DNA of 64,000 bases from Marinomonas sp. CT5 (lineage in GTDB: Bacteria; Pseudomonadota; Gammaproteobacteria; Pseudomonadales; Marinomonadaceae). A program made the position numbers and the translations under genes. The DNA lies in the NCBI RefSeq assembly GCF_018336975.1, contig NZ_CP025572.1:3226884-3290883 (forward strand), given 5' to 3'. Shown one piece after another: positions 26,301-36,379 of this stretch; positions within the stretch are counted from its first letter, which is position 1, and every line of letters starts with the position of its first letter. The notes beneath the pieces were generated by a model, which was not told the origin of the DNA, made no database searches, and saw nothing but the letters and a program-made list of their open reading frames with translations.

Positions 26301-28199
26301 TTAGCCTATAACCGCACCATCTTCTCGAGAAATAGCGATCACACTCGAACGTGGCACAGACTGTCCACCATCAGGCCAGTGAGAATTCCCCTTCTCCCCT
26401 GGATGTTGAATGCTAATAAACATGGTGGTGCGCTCAGCATTCCATGCTGAACCAGTAATTTCAGATTCTTTTGGTCCAACAAGAAAACGACGAATTTCAC
26501 CGGTTTCAGGGTCTCCTACTAGCATCTGGTTATTACCTTGCCCTTGGAAGCCTTTTTCATTCGAATAGTTACCATCCGTTTGAATCCACAACAAACCTTT
26601 CGAATCAAACTTCAAACCATCTGGTGAGTTAAACATGTTGTCTTGGTTAATGTTCTTAGAACCTGCATTCGCGTCATCATACACAGCTGGATTACCCGCC
26701 AACACAAACAGATCCCATTTAAACTCTTTATGGGTATGATCTGCATCCATTGGAGCCCAGCGTACAATTTGCCCGAAGTTGTTTTTCACGCGAGGATTCG
26801 GTCCCTTAGCTGGGGTTTCATCGCCGCCAGCATTTGGCTTAACGCCACGGTTTTTGTTGTTGGTCAATGAGCAGTAAACTTCAGCTTTATGTGGGTGTGC
26901 AGCAACCCATTCAGGACGATCCATGGTTGTCGCACCGACTTTAGAAGCGGCCATACGAGTATGAATGGCAATTTCAGCTTCCGTCATACCTGTCGATTTT
27001 GGGGTCAATGCAACCCACTCACCACGATTATTATCATGGAATTTAGCCACATATAGAGTGCCTTCTTCGAGTAGATCACGATTATTGCCACCCGCTAGAT
27101 ATTTGTGTTTAGACACAAAGCGGTATAAGAACTCGCCACGTTCATCATCCCCAAGGTAAACCACAACATGACCATTTGCCGCAATGGTAAGTTCAGCGTT
27201 TTCATGCTTGAAACGACCTAAAGCAGTACGTTTTTTCGGGCGAGATGTTGGATCGAGTGGATCAATTTCCACGATATAACCAAAGCGATTTGGTTCATTA
27301 GGCTCTTTATCCAAATTAAAGCGATCATCGGCTAATGCCCAGTTATAACGACCTTCTGTGCTCACGCCATAACGCTTGTAAGCATCAGGCATTTTGTAGT
27401 CTTTACTGGCGGTGAAGTATCCATTGAAGTTTTCTTCACAGGTCAAATAAGTACCCCAAGGGGTCTGACCGTTACCACAGTTATTCCACGTTCCTTTAGC
27501 TACCAAACCTTTAGGGTCTTCTGAGGTCTGCATCCACTTGTGACCACGTGCAGGCCCTGTAATATCCATTTCAGTATCAGCAGTAATACGACGGTTGTAT
27601 GGGGAGTCTTGAACAATGCCCCATTTCCCACCACGTTGATCCACTTCGACAATAGAGACACCATGAGCCGCTTTGTTTTTACGCACATCATCCGCATTAG
27701 CAGGCATGCCATCAGAGCGATTGGCATGAAGAGTATCGCCATTCGTGTATTCATTGTTGATGGCCATAATTTGTTTGCCATCTTTGTTAAAGAAGGCCAT
27801 ACCATCGTTGTGATCACCAAAAGCTAATTCTTGAGAAGCTCCTGTGCCACCTGTCTTACCATTAAATGCAGGAGCATTGCTGAATAAAGGGTCTCCCCAA
27901 GAAGCAACCACTTCCCACTTGTATCCCTCTGGAACCGTGACCGTGTCTAAGGTGTTGGCTTTCACCATGCTAAACGCAAGACGTGATTCATTTGTTTCTG
28001 CGGCTAACGCTTTACTTGCCGCTAATGTCGTTGAGCCCATTACAAAGGCACCCGCGCCAACCGCCACACCACCACCTAAGAAGCCGCGACGAGAAACCAT
28101 TTTATTTGCCACTTCTTCGAACTCTACAGCTTCAGGTGCTGGACGTACCAATTCATCTAATTCATCAAAACTTAACTTCATACTCGTCTTACTATTCAT
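26301..28199 (-). CDS. phoX: PhoX-family alkaline phosphatase (Tat-exported)
   Basis: This 632-residue protein has a Tat signal with SRRGFLGGG at about residue 36, followed by an Ala-rich hydrophobic stretch. The rest is the PhoX/DUF839 beta-propeller: WGDPLFSNAPAFN, NNEYTNGDTLHA, NCGNGQTPWGTYLTCEENF, RFKHENAELTI, and SPDGLKFDSKGLLWIQTDG near the C-terminus. PhoX enzymes are periplasmic phosphomonoesterases using calcium and iron, common in marine bacteria, and usually induced by phosphate starvation. A clear Pho box was not found upstream, and some homologues in this family have not been shown to be phosphatases. Confidence 0.85.
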   Translation of the reverse strand: MNSKTSMKLSFDELDELVRPAPEAVEFEEVANKMVSRRGFLGGGVAVGAGAFVMGSTTLAASKALAAETNESRLAFSMVKANTLDTVTVPEGYKWEVVASWGDPLFSNAPAFNGKTGGTGASQELAFGDHNDGMAFFNKDGKQIMAINNEYTNGDTLHANRSDGMPANADDVRKNKAAHGVSIVEVDQRGGKWGIVQDSPYNRRITADTEMDITGPARGHKWMQTSEDPKGLVAKGTWNNCGNGQTPWGTYLTCEENFNGYFTASKDYKMPDAYKRYGVSTEGRYNWALADDRFNLDKEPNEPNRFGYIVEIDPLDPTSRPKKRTALGRFKHENAELTIAANGHVVVYLGDDERGEFLYRFVSKHKYLAGGNNRDLLEEGTLYVAKFHDNNRGEWVALTPKSTGMTEAEIAIHTRMAASKVGATTMDRPEWVAAHPHKAEVYCSLTNNKNRGVKPNAGGDETPAKGPNPRVKNNFGQIVRWAPMDADHTHKEFKWDLFVLAGNPAVYDDANAGSKNINQDNMFNSPDGLKFDSKGLLWIQTDGNYSNEKGFQGQGNNQMLVGDPETGEIRRFLVGPKESEITGSAWNAERTTMFISIQHPGEKGNSHWPDGGQSVPRSSVIAISREDGAVIG

Positions 28200-28424
28200 A
28201 ACACTGCCCCTATTTCTATAAAATATCAGTTGCTTAGTTAGTTGACCTTTAACAACTGGTTTAATCAGATTTTTTAAGTGAAATTCCCGCCCTGCAAAAG
28301 GAATCTTGAATTAAATTTACTGATAAAACATTACGTAGAAATGACAGTGAAACGACGAACTTATTTGCAGGCTAGAAAACAATAAGATGAGAAGCAGAAA
28401 TATATATGATCAAAGGCAGCTTTA

Positions 28425-28802
28425 TTATTTATAGATTTCTCCAGCATAGCGAACTTCTAAACCTTCTCGAATGGATTTCTTTAGTCCTTTCACTACCAAA
28501 CCATAGGAATGATCGACTAATCTTTCAATTTCACCATCGGGTAAATCACCATCCAAAATAATAGAGTTCCAATGACGCTTATTCATATGATAAGCGGGGA
28601 AAATCTCTTTAAATATATCGCGTAACTCAATAGCGTGATCAGGCTGACACTTAAGATTAAGTAACTGCTGGCCTTGTTTTCGTGACAGCAAAGCAAACAT
28701 TTTCCCCTGTACTTTGAATACTGCTGTTTCATTATCAAAGGGGTAACATTCCTCTGCCTCCGGCTTAGAAAGCAAGTAGAGCTTCAACGTTTTAATATCC
28801 AA
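28425..28802 (-). CDS. MmcQ/YjbR-family protein
   Basis: This 125-residue protein has the compact CyaY-like fold of the MmcQ/YjbR family, with PEAEECYPFDNETAVFKVQGKMFAL and the diagnostic AYHMNKRHWNSIIL near residue 80. I start at TTG 28802, since GAGGAG lies nine bases upstream and the protein then begins MDIKTLKLYLLSKPEAEE; a GTG at 28811 would overlap the ribosome site. Members may bind DNA; the function here is unknown. Confidence 0.8.
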   Translation of the reverse strand: MDIKTLKLYLLSKPEAEECYPFDNETAVFKVQGKMFALLSRKQGQQLLNLKCQPDHAIELRDIFKEIFPAYHMNKRHWNSIILDGDLPDGEIERLVDHSYGLVVKGLKKSIREGLEVRYAGEIYK

Positions 28803-28890
28803 AAAAACCACTCCTCTAAAACATGCTGTGAACGTCCTTATCTTGATAAAGACACGGGATCATCGCAAGTCGTTTTTACTTTCACACATC

Positions 28891-28934
28891 AATAAAAAAG
28901 CCGCTAACTGAACAAATCCAGTAAGCGGCTTTCG
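28891..28934 (-). terminator. Terminator of the ABC-F gene
   Basis: On the minus strand, AAAGCCGCTTACTG and CAGTTAGCGGCTTT pair (one mismatch) around an 8-base loop and run into TTTTTTATT, about 20 bases past the stop at 28955. Confidence 0.85.
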
Positions 28935-28954
28935 TTTTATCACGCTTTTAAGCA

Positions 28955-30538
28955 TTAACCTTGGTGAGCAAGGTACTCATCATAAGTGCCTTGAAAATCA
29001 ACCACTTTTTGCTCTTTTATCTCGATCACTCGATTTGCTAAAGACGATACAAATGCCCTGTCATGGCTAACAAAGATGAGTGTTCCATCGAAGTCGAGCA
29101 ACGCATTGTTTAACGCTTCAATCGCTTCCATATCCATATGGTTTGTTGGCTCGTCCATCACCAAAACATTGAGATCCATCATCATCAACTTACCAAACAA
29201 CAGACGGTTCTTTTCACCACCGGAGCAAACTCGTACTTTTTTATTAAAGTCATCGGCCGTGAATAACAAGCGGCCTAACATAGCACGCACTTTTAGGTCA
29301 TCATGTTTGGCTGTTCGCCATTGAGACATCCAGTCAAACAAGGTTAAATCGCAGTCAAAATCTTCCGTACTGTCTTGCGGGCAATAACCTATTACGGCAT
29401 TTTCAGCCCATTTTACTTCACCCTGTTTGGCATCTAACTCTTTCATTAAGCAGCGTAAGAACGTCGTTTTACCCGCACCGTTCTCACCAATGATCGCCAG
29501 CCTTGAGCCAGCCTCTAGAATCATGTCGCCGCCAGTAAATAATAATTCATCATAGCCATGACCAAGATCCTCTAGAATCAACGCATGACGATGGAGCTTC
29601 TTATCTTGCTTAAAGGTCAACGACGGTGTCATTCGGCTAGATTGCTTAACTTCTGCCAGCTCAATTTTTTCTAATTTCTTCGCCCTAGAACTGGCTTGCT
29701 TTGCTTTCGAGGCATTAGCCGAAAAGCGATTAACAAACGCCTGAAGGTCGTCCATTTCGGCGCTTTTCTTCGCGTTCTCGGTTAATAGCTGCTCACGAAT
29801 CAAAGACGAGGCTTCCATGAAATACTCATAGTTCCCTGGATAAATACGCAATTCACCAAAGTCGATGTCGGCCATGTGAGTACATACCGAATTCAAGAAG
29901 TGACGGTCATGGGAAATAATAATCATGGTGCATTTGCGTTGATTCAAAACACCAGCCAGCCAGTTGATCGTATGGATATCCAAGTTGTTAGTTGGTTCGT
30001 CCAATAGCAAAATATCTGGATTAGCAAAAAGTGCCTGAGCAAGTAATACACGAAGCTTCCAGCCGGGAGCCACTTGACTCATCAGGCCAAAATGAAACTC
30101 TTCCGCAATGCCGGCTTCCAAAAGAATATCACCAGCACGACTTTCTGCACTGTAACCATCCATTTCAGCAAATTCGGCTTCCAGTTCACCGGCACGCATG
30201 CCGTCTTCTTCACTCATCTCTGGTTTAGCGTAAATGGCATCACGCTCTTGTTTTACCTTCCAAAGAGCAACATCCCCCATAATAACCGCATCGACAACAG
30301 AGTATTCTTCAAAGGCAAATTGGTCCTGACTGAGGGTACCGACTTTCTCACCCGGTGTAATAGAAACGTTGCCTGACGTTGGCACTAATGCACCACTGAG
30401 GATTTTCATCAAAGTGGATTTACCACAACCGTTGGCGCCAATTAAGCCATAACGATTACCGTTACCAAACTTCGCTGAGATGTTTTCAAATAATGGCGTT
30501 GCGCCAAATTGCATGGTGATATTAGCCGTGGAAATCAA
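28955..30538 (-). CDS. ybiT: ABC-F ATPase (YbiT-like)
   Basis: This 527-residue soluble protein has two ABC domains and no membrane segments. Domain one has [13 protein letters not shown] (Walker A), a degenerate signature [18 protein letters not shown] and [11 protein letters not shown]. The linker (about 240-310) is basic and helical. Domain two has [29 protein letters not shown] and [15 protein letters not shown] proteins bind the ribosome E site and relieve stalled translation. The degenerate first signature and the overall sequence fit the YbiT branch rather than EttA, Uup or YheS. It is a single gene. Confidence 0.88.
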   Translation of the reverse strand: MISTANITMQFGATPLFENISAKFGNGNRYGLIGANGCGKSTLMKILSGALVPTSGNVSITPGEKVGTLSQDQFAFEEYSVVDAVIMGDVALWKVKQERDAIYAKPEMSEEDGMRAGELEAEFAEMDGYSAESRAGDILLEAGIAEEFHFGLMSQVAPGWKLRVLLAQALFANPDILLLDEPTNNLDIHTINWLAGVLNQRKCTMIIISHDRHFLNSVCTHMADIDFGELRIYPGNYEYFMEASSLIREQLLTENAKKSAEMDDLQAFVNRFSANASKAKQASSRAKKLEKIELAEVKQSSRMTPSLTFKQDKKLHRHALILEDLGHGYDELLFTGGDMILEAGSRLAIIGENGAGKTTFLRCLMKELDAKQGEVKWAENAVIGYCPQDSTEDFDCDLTLFDWMSQWRTAKHDDLKVRAMLGRLLFTADDFNKKVRVCSGGEKNRLLFGKLMMMDLNVLVMDEPTNHMDMEAIEALNNALLDFDGTLIFVSHDRAFVSSLANRVIEIKEQKVVDFQGTYDEYLAHQG

Positions 30539-30707
30539 AAGAGAGTCCTGAAAAAGAAAATAGAAAACCGTTCAAATTTGCCGCCATTTGAGCGTACAAA
30601 ATATAAACATAAAGGTGGGCGAATATAGTGATTTACGGTGACAAAGTCGAGGAATAAGGTGTTTTTTTGATAAAGCGTTTCAAGAAATCTTGGATAAAAG
30701 CAAAATG

Positions 30708-31118
30708 TTAGGAATTTTCTTTGCTCGGAAACACATCATCAATGTCTTGATCGGTTTTTACCACGCCACTTTCAGGCACGTCTTCATTAGTATCGGAAGG
30801 TGTTTGCGGATCTTTGGGCTGCTCAGGCTCGCTCTGATTTTGCATGCCAGCATTCCAGTAAGCACTGAGTTGAGATATCAAAAAACTCATTACCTCTTTG
30901 GTCGCGCCATTGAGGATATTTTTTCTAGCCTTTCGAGTGATATCTAGCTGCGTTGATGCACCGAGAACGAAACTGGCAATCAATCCTTCTGGACTGGTTG
31001 CTTTCTCAAGAGCATGGTCAATCGCCCGCTCACGTGACGCTTTGGCTTGTTTTTCTAAACGCTGTGTTTTTCGATACAAACGGTCACGTTGTTGGTGCAT
31101 GCGTTTAATACCAAACAT
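30708..31118 (-). CDS. Hypothetical protein, third gene of a DUF883 operon
   Basis: This 136-residue protein begins with a very basic helical stretch (residues 1-45, rich in Arg/Lys/Gln) and a small Ala/Gly-rich region (SPEGLIASFVLGAST). The acidic, Pro/Ser/Thr-rich tail (95-136) is probably disordered. The start lies 3 bases after the holin-like gene's stop, with its AGGA ribosome site in that gene's last codons, so translation is coupled. It occupies the position of YqjK in the E. coli yqjDEK operon but I see no clear homology. Confidence 0.7.
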   Translation of the reverse strand: MFGIKRMHQQRDRLYRKTQRLEKQAKASRERAIDHALEKATSPEGLIASFVLGASTQLDITRKARKNILNGATKEVMSFLISQLSAYWNAGMQNQSEPEQPKDPQTPSDTNEDVPESGVVKTDQDIDDVFPSKENS

Positions 31119-31121
31119 TGG

Positions 31122-31499
31122 CTAATCCTCATCCGTAGGTATAACGGCATCTAATGTGCGAGCAAAATTCATGCTTTTTAAGGTCTTTTTAACCAAATAA
31201 AGCAGTACAAAAGAACTAAGAAAAGTCGCAATGGTTGCAGTGAATAGGATACCAACGAGAGAGAAGCCGTAACTCCATGCTACAGCGGCGATACTGGCTA
31301 TTAATAATAACCAAGTAGTAAGAAGCAGGAAAATCACACCGCACATTAGGGCAAGAAGCTGAGCACTGGATGCAACCCACAGTTTAGCCTCTAATGCTCC
31401 CAACCCTAATACACTTTTCAGCCAACTCTTATGAGTATCAATGACATCATCTATATCAGATTTATCTTGTTCTGAATCCGTGCGCGGTGGTGTTTCCAT
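31122..31499 (-). CDS. Phage-holin superfamily III-like membrane protein (YqjE-like)
   Basis: This 125-residue protein has an acidic polar N-terminus (1-28), two hydrophobic helices (about 45-70 and 75-102), and a short basic/acidic tail. This is the layout of YqjE / DUF1469. AAGGAACG precedes the ATG. Despite the holin name it is probably an inner-membrane partner of the DUF883 protein encoded just upstream. Confidence 0.8.
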   Translation of the reverse strand: METPPRTDSEQDKSDIDDVIDTHKSWLKSVLGLGALEAKLWVASSAQLLALMCGVIFLLLTTWLLLIASIAAVAWSYGFSLVGILFTATIATFLSSFVLLYLVKKTLKSMNFARTLDAVIPTDED

Positions 31500-31516
31500 T
31501 TAGAACGTTCCTTCGC

Positions 31517-31822
31517 TTATTTACGCTTGCAAAGGAAACTAGCTGCCAAGGCACCAGCTAAGAACGCAATACCGATAGTTTTAACTGGATTTTCTTTCGC
31601 GTACTCGCCAACAGCCGTAGACACTTTTTCAGATTGAACTTTAGCTGTATCAGCAATTTTGTGAGCTTGTTCGCTAATTTGATGAGCCACTTCTTCTATG
31701 CGCTCTTGACTCTTTTCTTTCATCTCAGCGGCGCTATCAACGCCCTTATGGGCCGCTTGTGCAGCGCTGTCTACTTTTTCATGTGCTTTTGATTGGGTCG
31801 TGCTTTTGGTTGTTGTAGCCAT
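31517..31822 (-). CDS. DUF883 (ElaB/YqjD) membrane-anchored protein
   Basis: This 101-residue protein has a long amphipathic, Ala/Glu/Lys-rich helix (1-75) followed by a glycine-containing C-terminal membrane anchor (KTIGIAFLAGALAASFLCKRK minus its ends), the hallmark of ElaB/YqjD/YgaM. In E. coli these are stationary-phase, C-tail-anchored inner-membrane proteins that can bind ribosomes. GGAG precedes the ATG. It heads a three-gene operon with the holin-like and 136-residue proteins. Confidence 0.88.
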   Translation of the reverse strand: MATTTKSTTQSKAHEKVDSAAQAAHKGVDSAAEMKEKSQERIEEVAHQISEQAHKIADTAKVQSEKVSTAVGEYAKENPVKTIGIAFLAGALAASFLCKRK

Positions 31823-32294
31823 ATCTTGATTCTCCTTTTTAGAACTAGAATTAACTTTTCAACGCCAATGTAGCGACAAAAAACTGAATACATTGTTAAA
31901 TACTATAGAAAAAGTAATAAAAATTTCTCGTCAGGTTTATCGTTAAAAAATTAAAAAACCAACAAGAAAACATTCTTAAACTTCGCTATTTACACTACGT
32001 GGTAAATTTATATTGGTCAAATACCTACAGGAAAACACGCTTTCTTTGCTTATTTTCTGGTTATTATTTAAAAATTCGCTTCATTCGGTAACATAGAATA
32101 AATAAATCAAGAAAAGGCCAATGGAGAATTCATGCAACTTCTTTACCTTTACCATAAAAATAAGTAAAAAAATGTCTAAAAGGATAAGCGATTGCTTACT
32201 ATAGGATATAGTTAAAGTATTTTGTTATACACTAACATTCCAACCAAACACATCTGACGACAACCTGCCAACACATATTCTATTCGGAGACGGA
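31823..32294. promoter_or_regulatory. Divergent region between the DUF883 and SPFH operons
   Basis: This 472-base AT-rich stretch should hold promoters for both directions. A 6-bp-arm inverted repeat, ATTTAC-N8-GTAAAT, lies at 31988-32007. A 12-codon ORF (32132-32167, MQLLYLYHKNK) has GGAG six bases before its ATG and could be a leader peptide, but this is weak. No confident -35/-10 pair was found. Confidence 0.35.
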
Positions 32295-34277
32295 ATGAGA
32301 GTTGACCTAGAAACTGGTTCTGCACAACTGGCATCCATACCTCGTTTTCAACAAGCGATGTTACACCGTCGACGCTTGCTGTCATGGGGCATTAGTATTG
32401 CCATACTCAGTGCTATTTTCTTTTTCAGCGGATTAATCTGTGCGCTCTTTTCTCCAGATAGCATCTGGTTACCCATTCTTATTAATATTAGCGCGGCCTT
32501 AACCTTACTAGTTGCCGCCTTTCAATCGTCTTACCGAGTTAGCACTTGGAGAGCAAGTACCTTTTCAGCTTTTGATGTTTCCTCGGCTGAGAATCAAACA
32601 ATAAATTTAAACACGGCTTCAGAAATAACCAATGCATCAGAAGACGATAAACAAAAGCCAAATCTTATTTCTGTGTTCTTTTCACGTTTTCATGAAAAGC
32701 ACATAACTCCAATTAAGAACGCAATTGGTGAAGATGTTATCTGGATCATTGCCCTTGCATCGATAGCACTGATTTCTCTTGATTCTGTCTGGCGTCTAGA
32801 TCTTCCTATATTACCTACCAGCAAGTTCGCCTATTTAATAGCCGGAACTATTCTTTTAATTGCCTTTGCATTATTAGTCGGCGAACGCTATTTAGCCAAC
32901 CACAAAGACGAATGGCCAGAAGCTGGCAACCTAGCCATGCAGACACGTATGACAATTTTGGTTCTCGTTATCAGCGCCCTTTGTCTTGGCTATGCAAGTA
33001 CCAGTGCTACTTGGCCTTTTCGTTTAGCGGTGCTAATTGGTTTACTTCCTTACCTTTTAGCTATTGAGCTGATTATTCGCGCCATCCTATCTATTTTTTC
33101 ACCATCCCGCCCTAGTTTGGAACCTAAGCTAACCACTATTAGCTTTCTAGCAGAGTTGCTACGTTGGCCCCCTAGGCCGTTGCTACTAATACAGAATAGC
33201 CTTCAACAAGGTTTTGGAATTGATCTTAGGCAAGTCTGGGCGTTTCGCTTTATACGCCGTGCTTTTTTTCCTGTCATTGCTGTCATTGCATTAACTGGCT
33301 GGGGCCTCACTTCCGTCTATGAAATCCCTATTAATGGGCGGGGTATTTATGAAAAATTCGGTAAACCTGTAGCGGTGATTTCTTCTGGATTACACCTAGG
33401 TTTACCTTGGCCTTTGGGTCGCGTCATCATGGTTGAAAATGGTGTCGTGCATGAATTAGCCACCACCCGTTCAGATACAAAAAAGGAAGAATTAGCGCCC
33501 GCAGAAGGACCAGCTCCTGCAGGAGCCAACCGACTCTGGGATGCCACTCATAACAGTGAAAAGTCTCAGATCATTGCCAGCAGTCAAAAAGACAAACAAA
33601 GCTTTCAAATTGTCGATATGGATGTGCGTTTTGTCTACCGAATTGGCCTGAGTAACCAAGACGCCTTGAATGCGACATACAACACTACGGATTTAGCCAC
33701 GCTCATACGCCGTACTGCAAGCCGTGTATTAGTTCATGACTTTGCAGGCCGAACCCTAGATGATTTACTCAGTGAACAACGTACTGCTCTTGCTCAAGAT
33801 ATAAATTCAGCGGTACAAAACGATTTAGACAATTTAAACAGTGGTGTTGAACTGCTTGCTACCGTCGTCGAAGCCATCCACCCGCCCGCTAAGGCCGCAA
33901 ATGCCTACCATAAGGTGCAAGCGGCACAAATTAAGGTACAGGCTCTTATTGCGAGAGAAAAAGGCAAAGCCGCCGAGCTAATGAATAGCGCTCAACAACA
34001 AGCCAGCCTAATCAAAAATCAGGCCCAAGCCAATGTCAAAGACACATTGAGCCAAGCACAAGCCGCGCAAATTAAGTTTAATGCCGAAAATACTGCATCA
34101 AACAACGCAGGTGATACCTTTTTGAAAGAACAATATTACCGTTTACTCAGCGACAATATGAGCCAAGTAAACAGCTTGATTATTGATGACAGAATCACTT
34201 CAAGTCATGCCCCAACCATCGATTTCAGAAGCTTCGTTGCCCCTGTCGATTCTACTAATAAAGCGAAAACCAATTAG
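32295..34277 (+). CDS. Polytopic SPFH (HflK-like) protein
   Basis: This 660-residue protein differs from ordinary HflK in having about six or seven hydrophobic segments in the first 350 residues (near 33-55, 60-78, 148-165, 178-197, 216-232, 240-262 and 325-345). The SPFH/band-7 domain (about 350-540) follows, starting YEIPINGRGIYEKFGKP and including GLPWPLGRVIMVENG and VDMDVRFVYRIGL. An Ala/Gln/Lys-rich coiled coil (about 540-610) follows, as in stomatin-like scaffolds. It is the first gene of a four-gene operon and probably forms oligomeric rings with the next two proteins. Confidence 0.85.
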   Translation: MRVDLETGSAQLASIPRFQQAMLHRRRLLSWGISIAILSAIFFFSGLICALFSPDSIWLPILINISAALTLLVAAFQSSYRVSTWRASTFSAFDVSSAENQTINLNTASEITNASEDDKQKPNLISVFFSRFHEKHITPIKNAIGEDVIWIIALASIALISLDSVWRLDLPILPTSKFAYLIAGTILLIAFALLVGERYLANHKDEWPEAGNLAMQTRMTILVLVISALCLGYASTSATWPFRLAVLIGLLPYLLAIELIIRAILSIFSPSRPSLEPKLTTISFLAELLRWPPRPLLLIQNSLQQGFGIDLRQVWAFRFIRRAFFPVIAVIALTGWGLTSVYEIPINGRGIYEKFGKPVAVISSGLHLGLPWPLGRVIMVENGVVHELATTRSDTKKEELAPAEGPAPAGANRLWDATHNSEKSQIIASSQKDKQSFQIVDMDVRFVYRIGLSNQDALNATYNTTDLATLIRRTASRVLVHDFAGRTLDDLLSEQRTALAQDINSAVQNDLDNLNSGVELLATVVEAIHPPAKAANAYHKVQAAQIKVQALIAREKGKAAELMNSAQQQASLIKNQAQANVKDTLSQAQAAQIKFNAENTASNNAGDTFLKEQYYRLLSDNMSQVNSLIIDDRITSSHAPTIDFRSFVAPVDSTNKAKTN

Positions 34278-34286
34278 GAGATTCCC

Positions 34287-35339
34287 TTGAATCCGTCACA
34301 TCCTCATCATGACCACGAATCAACTGCGGAGCCACATGTGGATCACACACACCATCACCCTAAAGCCGATGAAAAAAAGTCCTCATATTTTCGACGTTTA
34401 AGCTTTGCCTTGTTTTTAATTTTATTCGCCGCTGCTGCCGCTTGTTTAGTACAAGTCCGCTCAGGCGAAGCAGAAGTAATTACACGGTTTGGCAACCCAG
34501 TTCGTGTTTTATTGGACCCTGGTTTGGCTTGGCACTGGCCTGTCCCTTTTGAACTTTCCACCCCCGTTGATTTACGCTTACGAACAACTTCTAGTGGCTT
34601 ACAAGATGTCGGTACACGGGATGGTCTACGAATCATAGTACAAGCTTATGTGGTATGGCAGGTCAAAGCTGACGACAAAAACGTAAAACGATTTATGCGC
34701 GCAGTAAAAAACCAACCTGACGAAGCCGCACGTCAACTGCGTACTTTTGTCGGTTCCGCTTTAGAAACCAGCGCTAGCAGCTTTAACTTAGCTAACTTAG
34801 TCAACACCGACGCAAGCAAAGTACAAATTATCGATTTTGAAAAGAGAGTACGCCAACAAATTGAGCAACAGTTATTAGATACTTACGGTGTACGCGTTGT
34901 TCAAGTTGGCATTGAACGCTTAACATTACCTGTGGTGACTTTAGCAGCTACCGTTGACAGAATGCGTGCTGAACGGGAAACAATAGCAACTGAGCGAACC
35001 GCTGAGGGGAAACGCCAAGCCGCAGAAATCAATTCAACGGCTCAGCGCGATGCTCGAATCTTAAAAGCCGACGCCACGGTAAAAGCAGCAGACATTGAAG
35101 CGCAATCGCTCGTCGACGCTGCCAATATATATGGCAAAGCCCATGCACAAGCACCGCAACTTTACGATCTACTACGTTCTTTGGATACCTTAAGCAGCAT
35201 TATTAATCCAAATACTCATTTGGTCCTGCGCACTGATGCAGCCCCGTTTAATGCATTAGTCGATGGACCCGCACTTTTTTTGAAACCCAATAACACCCTA
35301 CGTTCCAGAGAAACAAAAGAAGAGGCTAAACGACCATGA
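34287..35339 (+). CDS. SPFH (HflC-like) protein with His-rich N-terminus
   Basis: This 350-residue protein opens with nine His in its first 24 residues (HPHHDH, HVDHTHHH), a probable metal-binding cytoplasmic tail. It has one TM (about 38-55), then the SPFH domain with VRSGEAEVITRFGNPVR, GLAWHWPVPFE, and YGVRVVQVGIERLTLP near 205. A coiled coil of AERETIATERTAEGKRQAAE type follows. That helix is diagnostic of HflC-like proteins. Its start is 9 bases after the first gene and its end overlaps the third by ATGA. Confidence 0.87.
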   Translation: MNPSHPHHDHESTAEPHVDHTHHHPKADEKKSSYFRRLSFALFLILFAAAAACLVQVRSGEAEVITRFGNPVRVLLDPGLAWHWPVPFELSTPVDLRLRTTSSGLQDVGTRDGLRIIVQAYVVWQVKADDKNVKRFMRAVKNQPDEAARQLRTFVGSALETSASSFNLANLVNTDASKVQIIDFEKRVRQQIEQQLLDTYGVRVVQVGIERLTLPVVTLAATVDRMRAERETIATERTAEGKRQAAEINSTAQRDARILKADATVKAADIEAQSLVDAANIYGKAHAQAPQLYDLLRSLDTLSSIINPNTHLVLRTDAAPFNALVDGPALFLKPNNTLRSRETKEEAKRP

Positions 35340-36379
35340 TTTTTGCTAAGAAAGCAGGCGAGCCAATTGGTCACTGGTTTCAGGCTGGGCGTTTGGCTTT
35401 TATCGCTTTGTATGCGATTACTCTAATCACCGCCTTTGGTTGGTTAACCAGTAACATAAGACAAATTGGTCCAGAAAATCGCGCCGTTGTACTTGCCTTT
35501 GGTGCCATTGATCGCATCCAAAACTCTGGATTGCTATTAGCTTGGCCACAACCATTTGAGCAAGTCATTATCGTTCCTGCGGCAGATCGTATCGTCGACC
35601 GTACCGTACAAACATTGATTCGCCCTAAAGACGTTGAGCAAAGGGGTTTTAGCTACATGGCCGATGACGCCACGGCCGGCCAGGGATATTTATTAACAGG
35701 GGATTTCGGTGTCGTGCAGATTGGCGTGCATTTATTCTACAAGGTAACCGACCCCTATGCTTATGTTATGCAGGGAGAACACATTCAATTCGCTTTAGAT
35801 AGAATTGTTGAACGCAGTGCCGTCATTGTATCGGCTTCTCGAGACCTCGATACCATTCTTGTTGCACGACCTGAGTTAGTTGGCTCCAGTGCCGAATCCG
35901 CACAAAAGCGTGAGCAGCTACGTAATGACTTAGTTCGAACTATCAATCAAAGCCTCTCTTCTCTGCAACAATCAGGAGCGAACTTAGGTATTCGTGTTGA
36001 TCGTGTCGATATTCAACCCAATCTTCCTGTAGAGGCTGTTGATGCATTTAACGCTGTCTTAACCGCCAGCCAGTTAGCTAAACAAACCATTGCCGAGGCC
36101 AACAATAAAGCCGCCGAAATACGTCAAAAAGCGAACCAGGTATCAGATAGCATTCTGCAAGAAGCCAAGGCCAAAGCGAATGAAAGACTTGCCAAAGCTC
36201 AAACGGACACAGCAACCATTCATGGCTTAGCAACCAACCAAACTGCACTGTCAGACCCAGGATTACTATGGCGACTTTATCGTCAACGCATCAACACCAT
36301 TCTTTCAAAAGCAGGCTCGGTGACAACCGTCAATCCTGAAGACGACTCCAGATTAATATTACAGGGCAAACAACCATGA
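35336..36379 (+). CDS. SPFH (HflK-like) protein
   Basis: This 347-residue protein has one N-terminal TM (about 17-38) and an SPFH domain with IGPENRAVVLAFGAIDR, GLLLAWPQPFEQ, TGDFGVVQIGVHLFYKV and GIRVDRVDIQPNLP. An Ala/Gln/Lys-rich coiled coil is followed by a C-terminal stretch. Compared with E. coli HflK it lacks the Gly-rich N-terminus. It overlaps both neighbours by ATGA, which implies fixed stoichiometry with the HflC-like protein and the ATPase. Confidence 0.87.
   Translation: MIFAKKAGEPIGHWFQAGRLAFIALYAITLITAFGWLTSNIRQIGPENRAVVLAFGAIDRIQNSGLLLAWPQPFEQVIIVPAADRIVDRTVQTLIRPKDVEQRGFSYMADDATAGQGYLLTGDFGVVQIGVHLFYKVTDPYAYVMQGEHIQFALDRIVERSAVIVSASRDLDTILVARPELVGSSAESAQKREQLRNDLVRTINQSLSSLQQSGANLGIRVDRVDIQPNLPVEAVDAFNAVLTASQLAKQTIAEANNKAAEIRQKANQVSDSILQEAKAKANERLAKAQTDTATIHGLATNQTALSDPGLLWRLYRQRINTILSKAGSVTTVNPEDDSRLILQGKQP

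Noticed and set aside
31988..32007. ATTTAC-N8-GTAAAT as a firm operator
   Set aside because: Six-base arms are expected by chance in such AT-rich DNA; listed only in the intergenic note.
32132..32167. Possible 11-residue leader peptide MQLLYLYHKNK
   Set aside because: The ribosome site is good but there is no attenuator-like hairpin after it and no reason for codon-based control.
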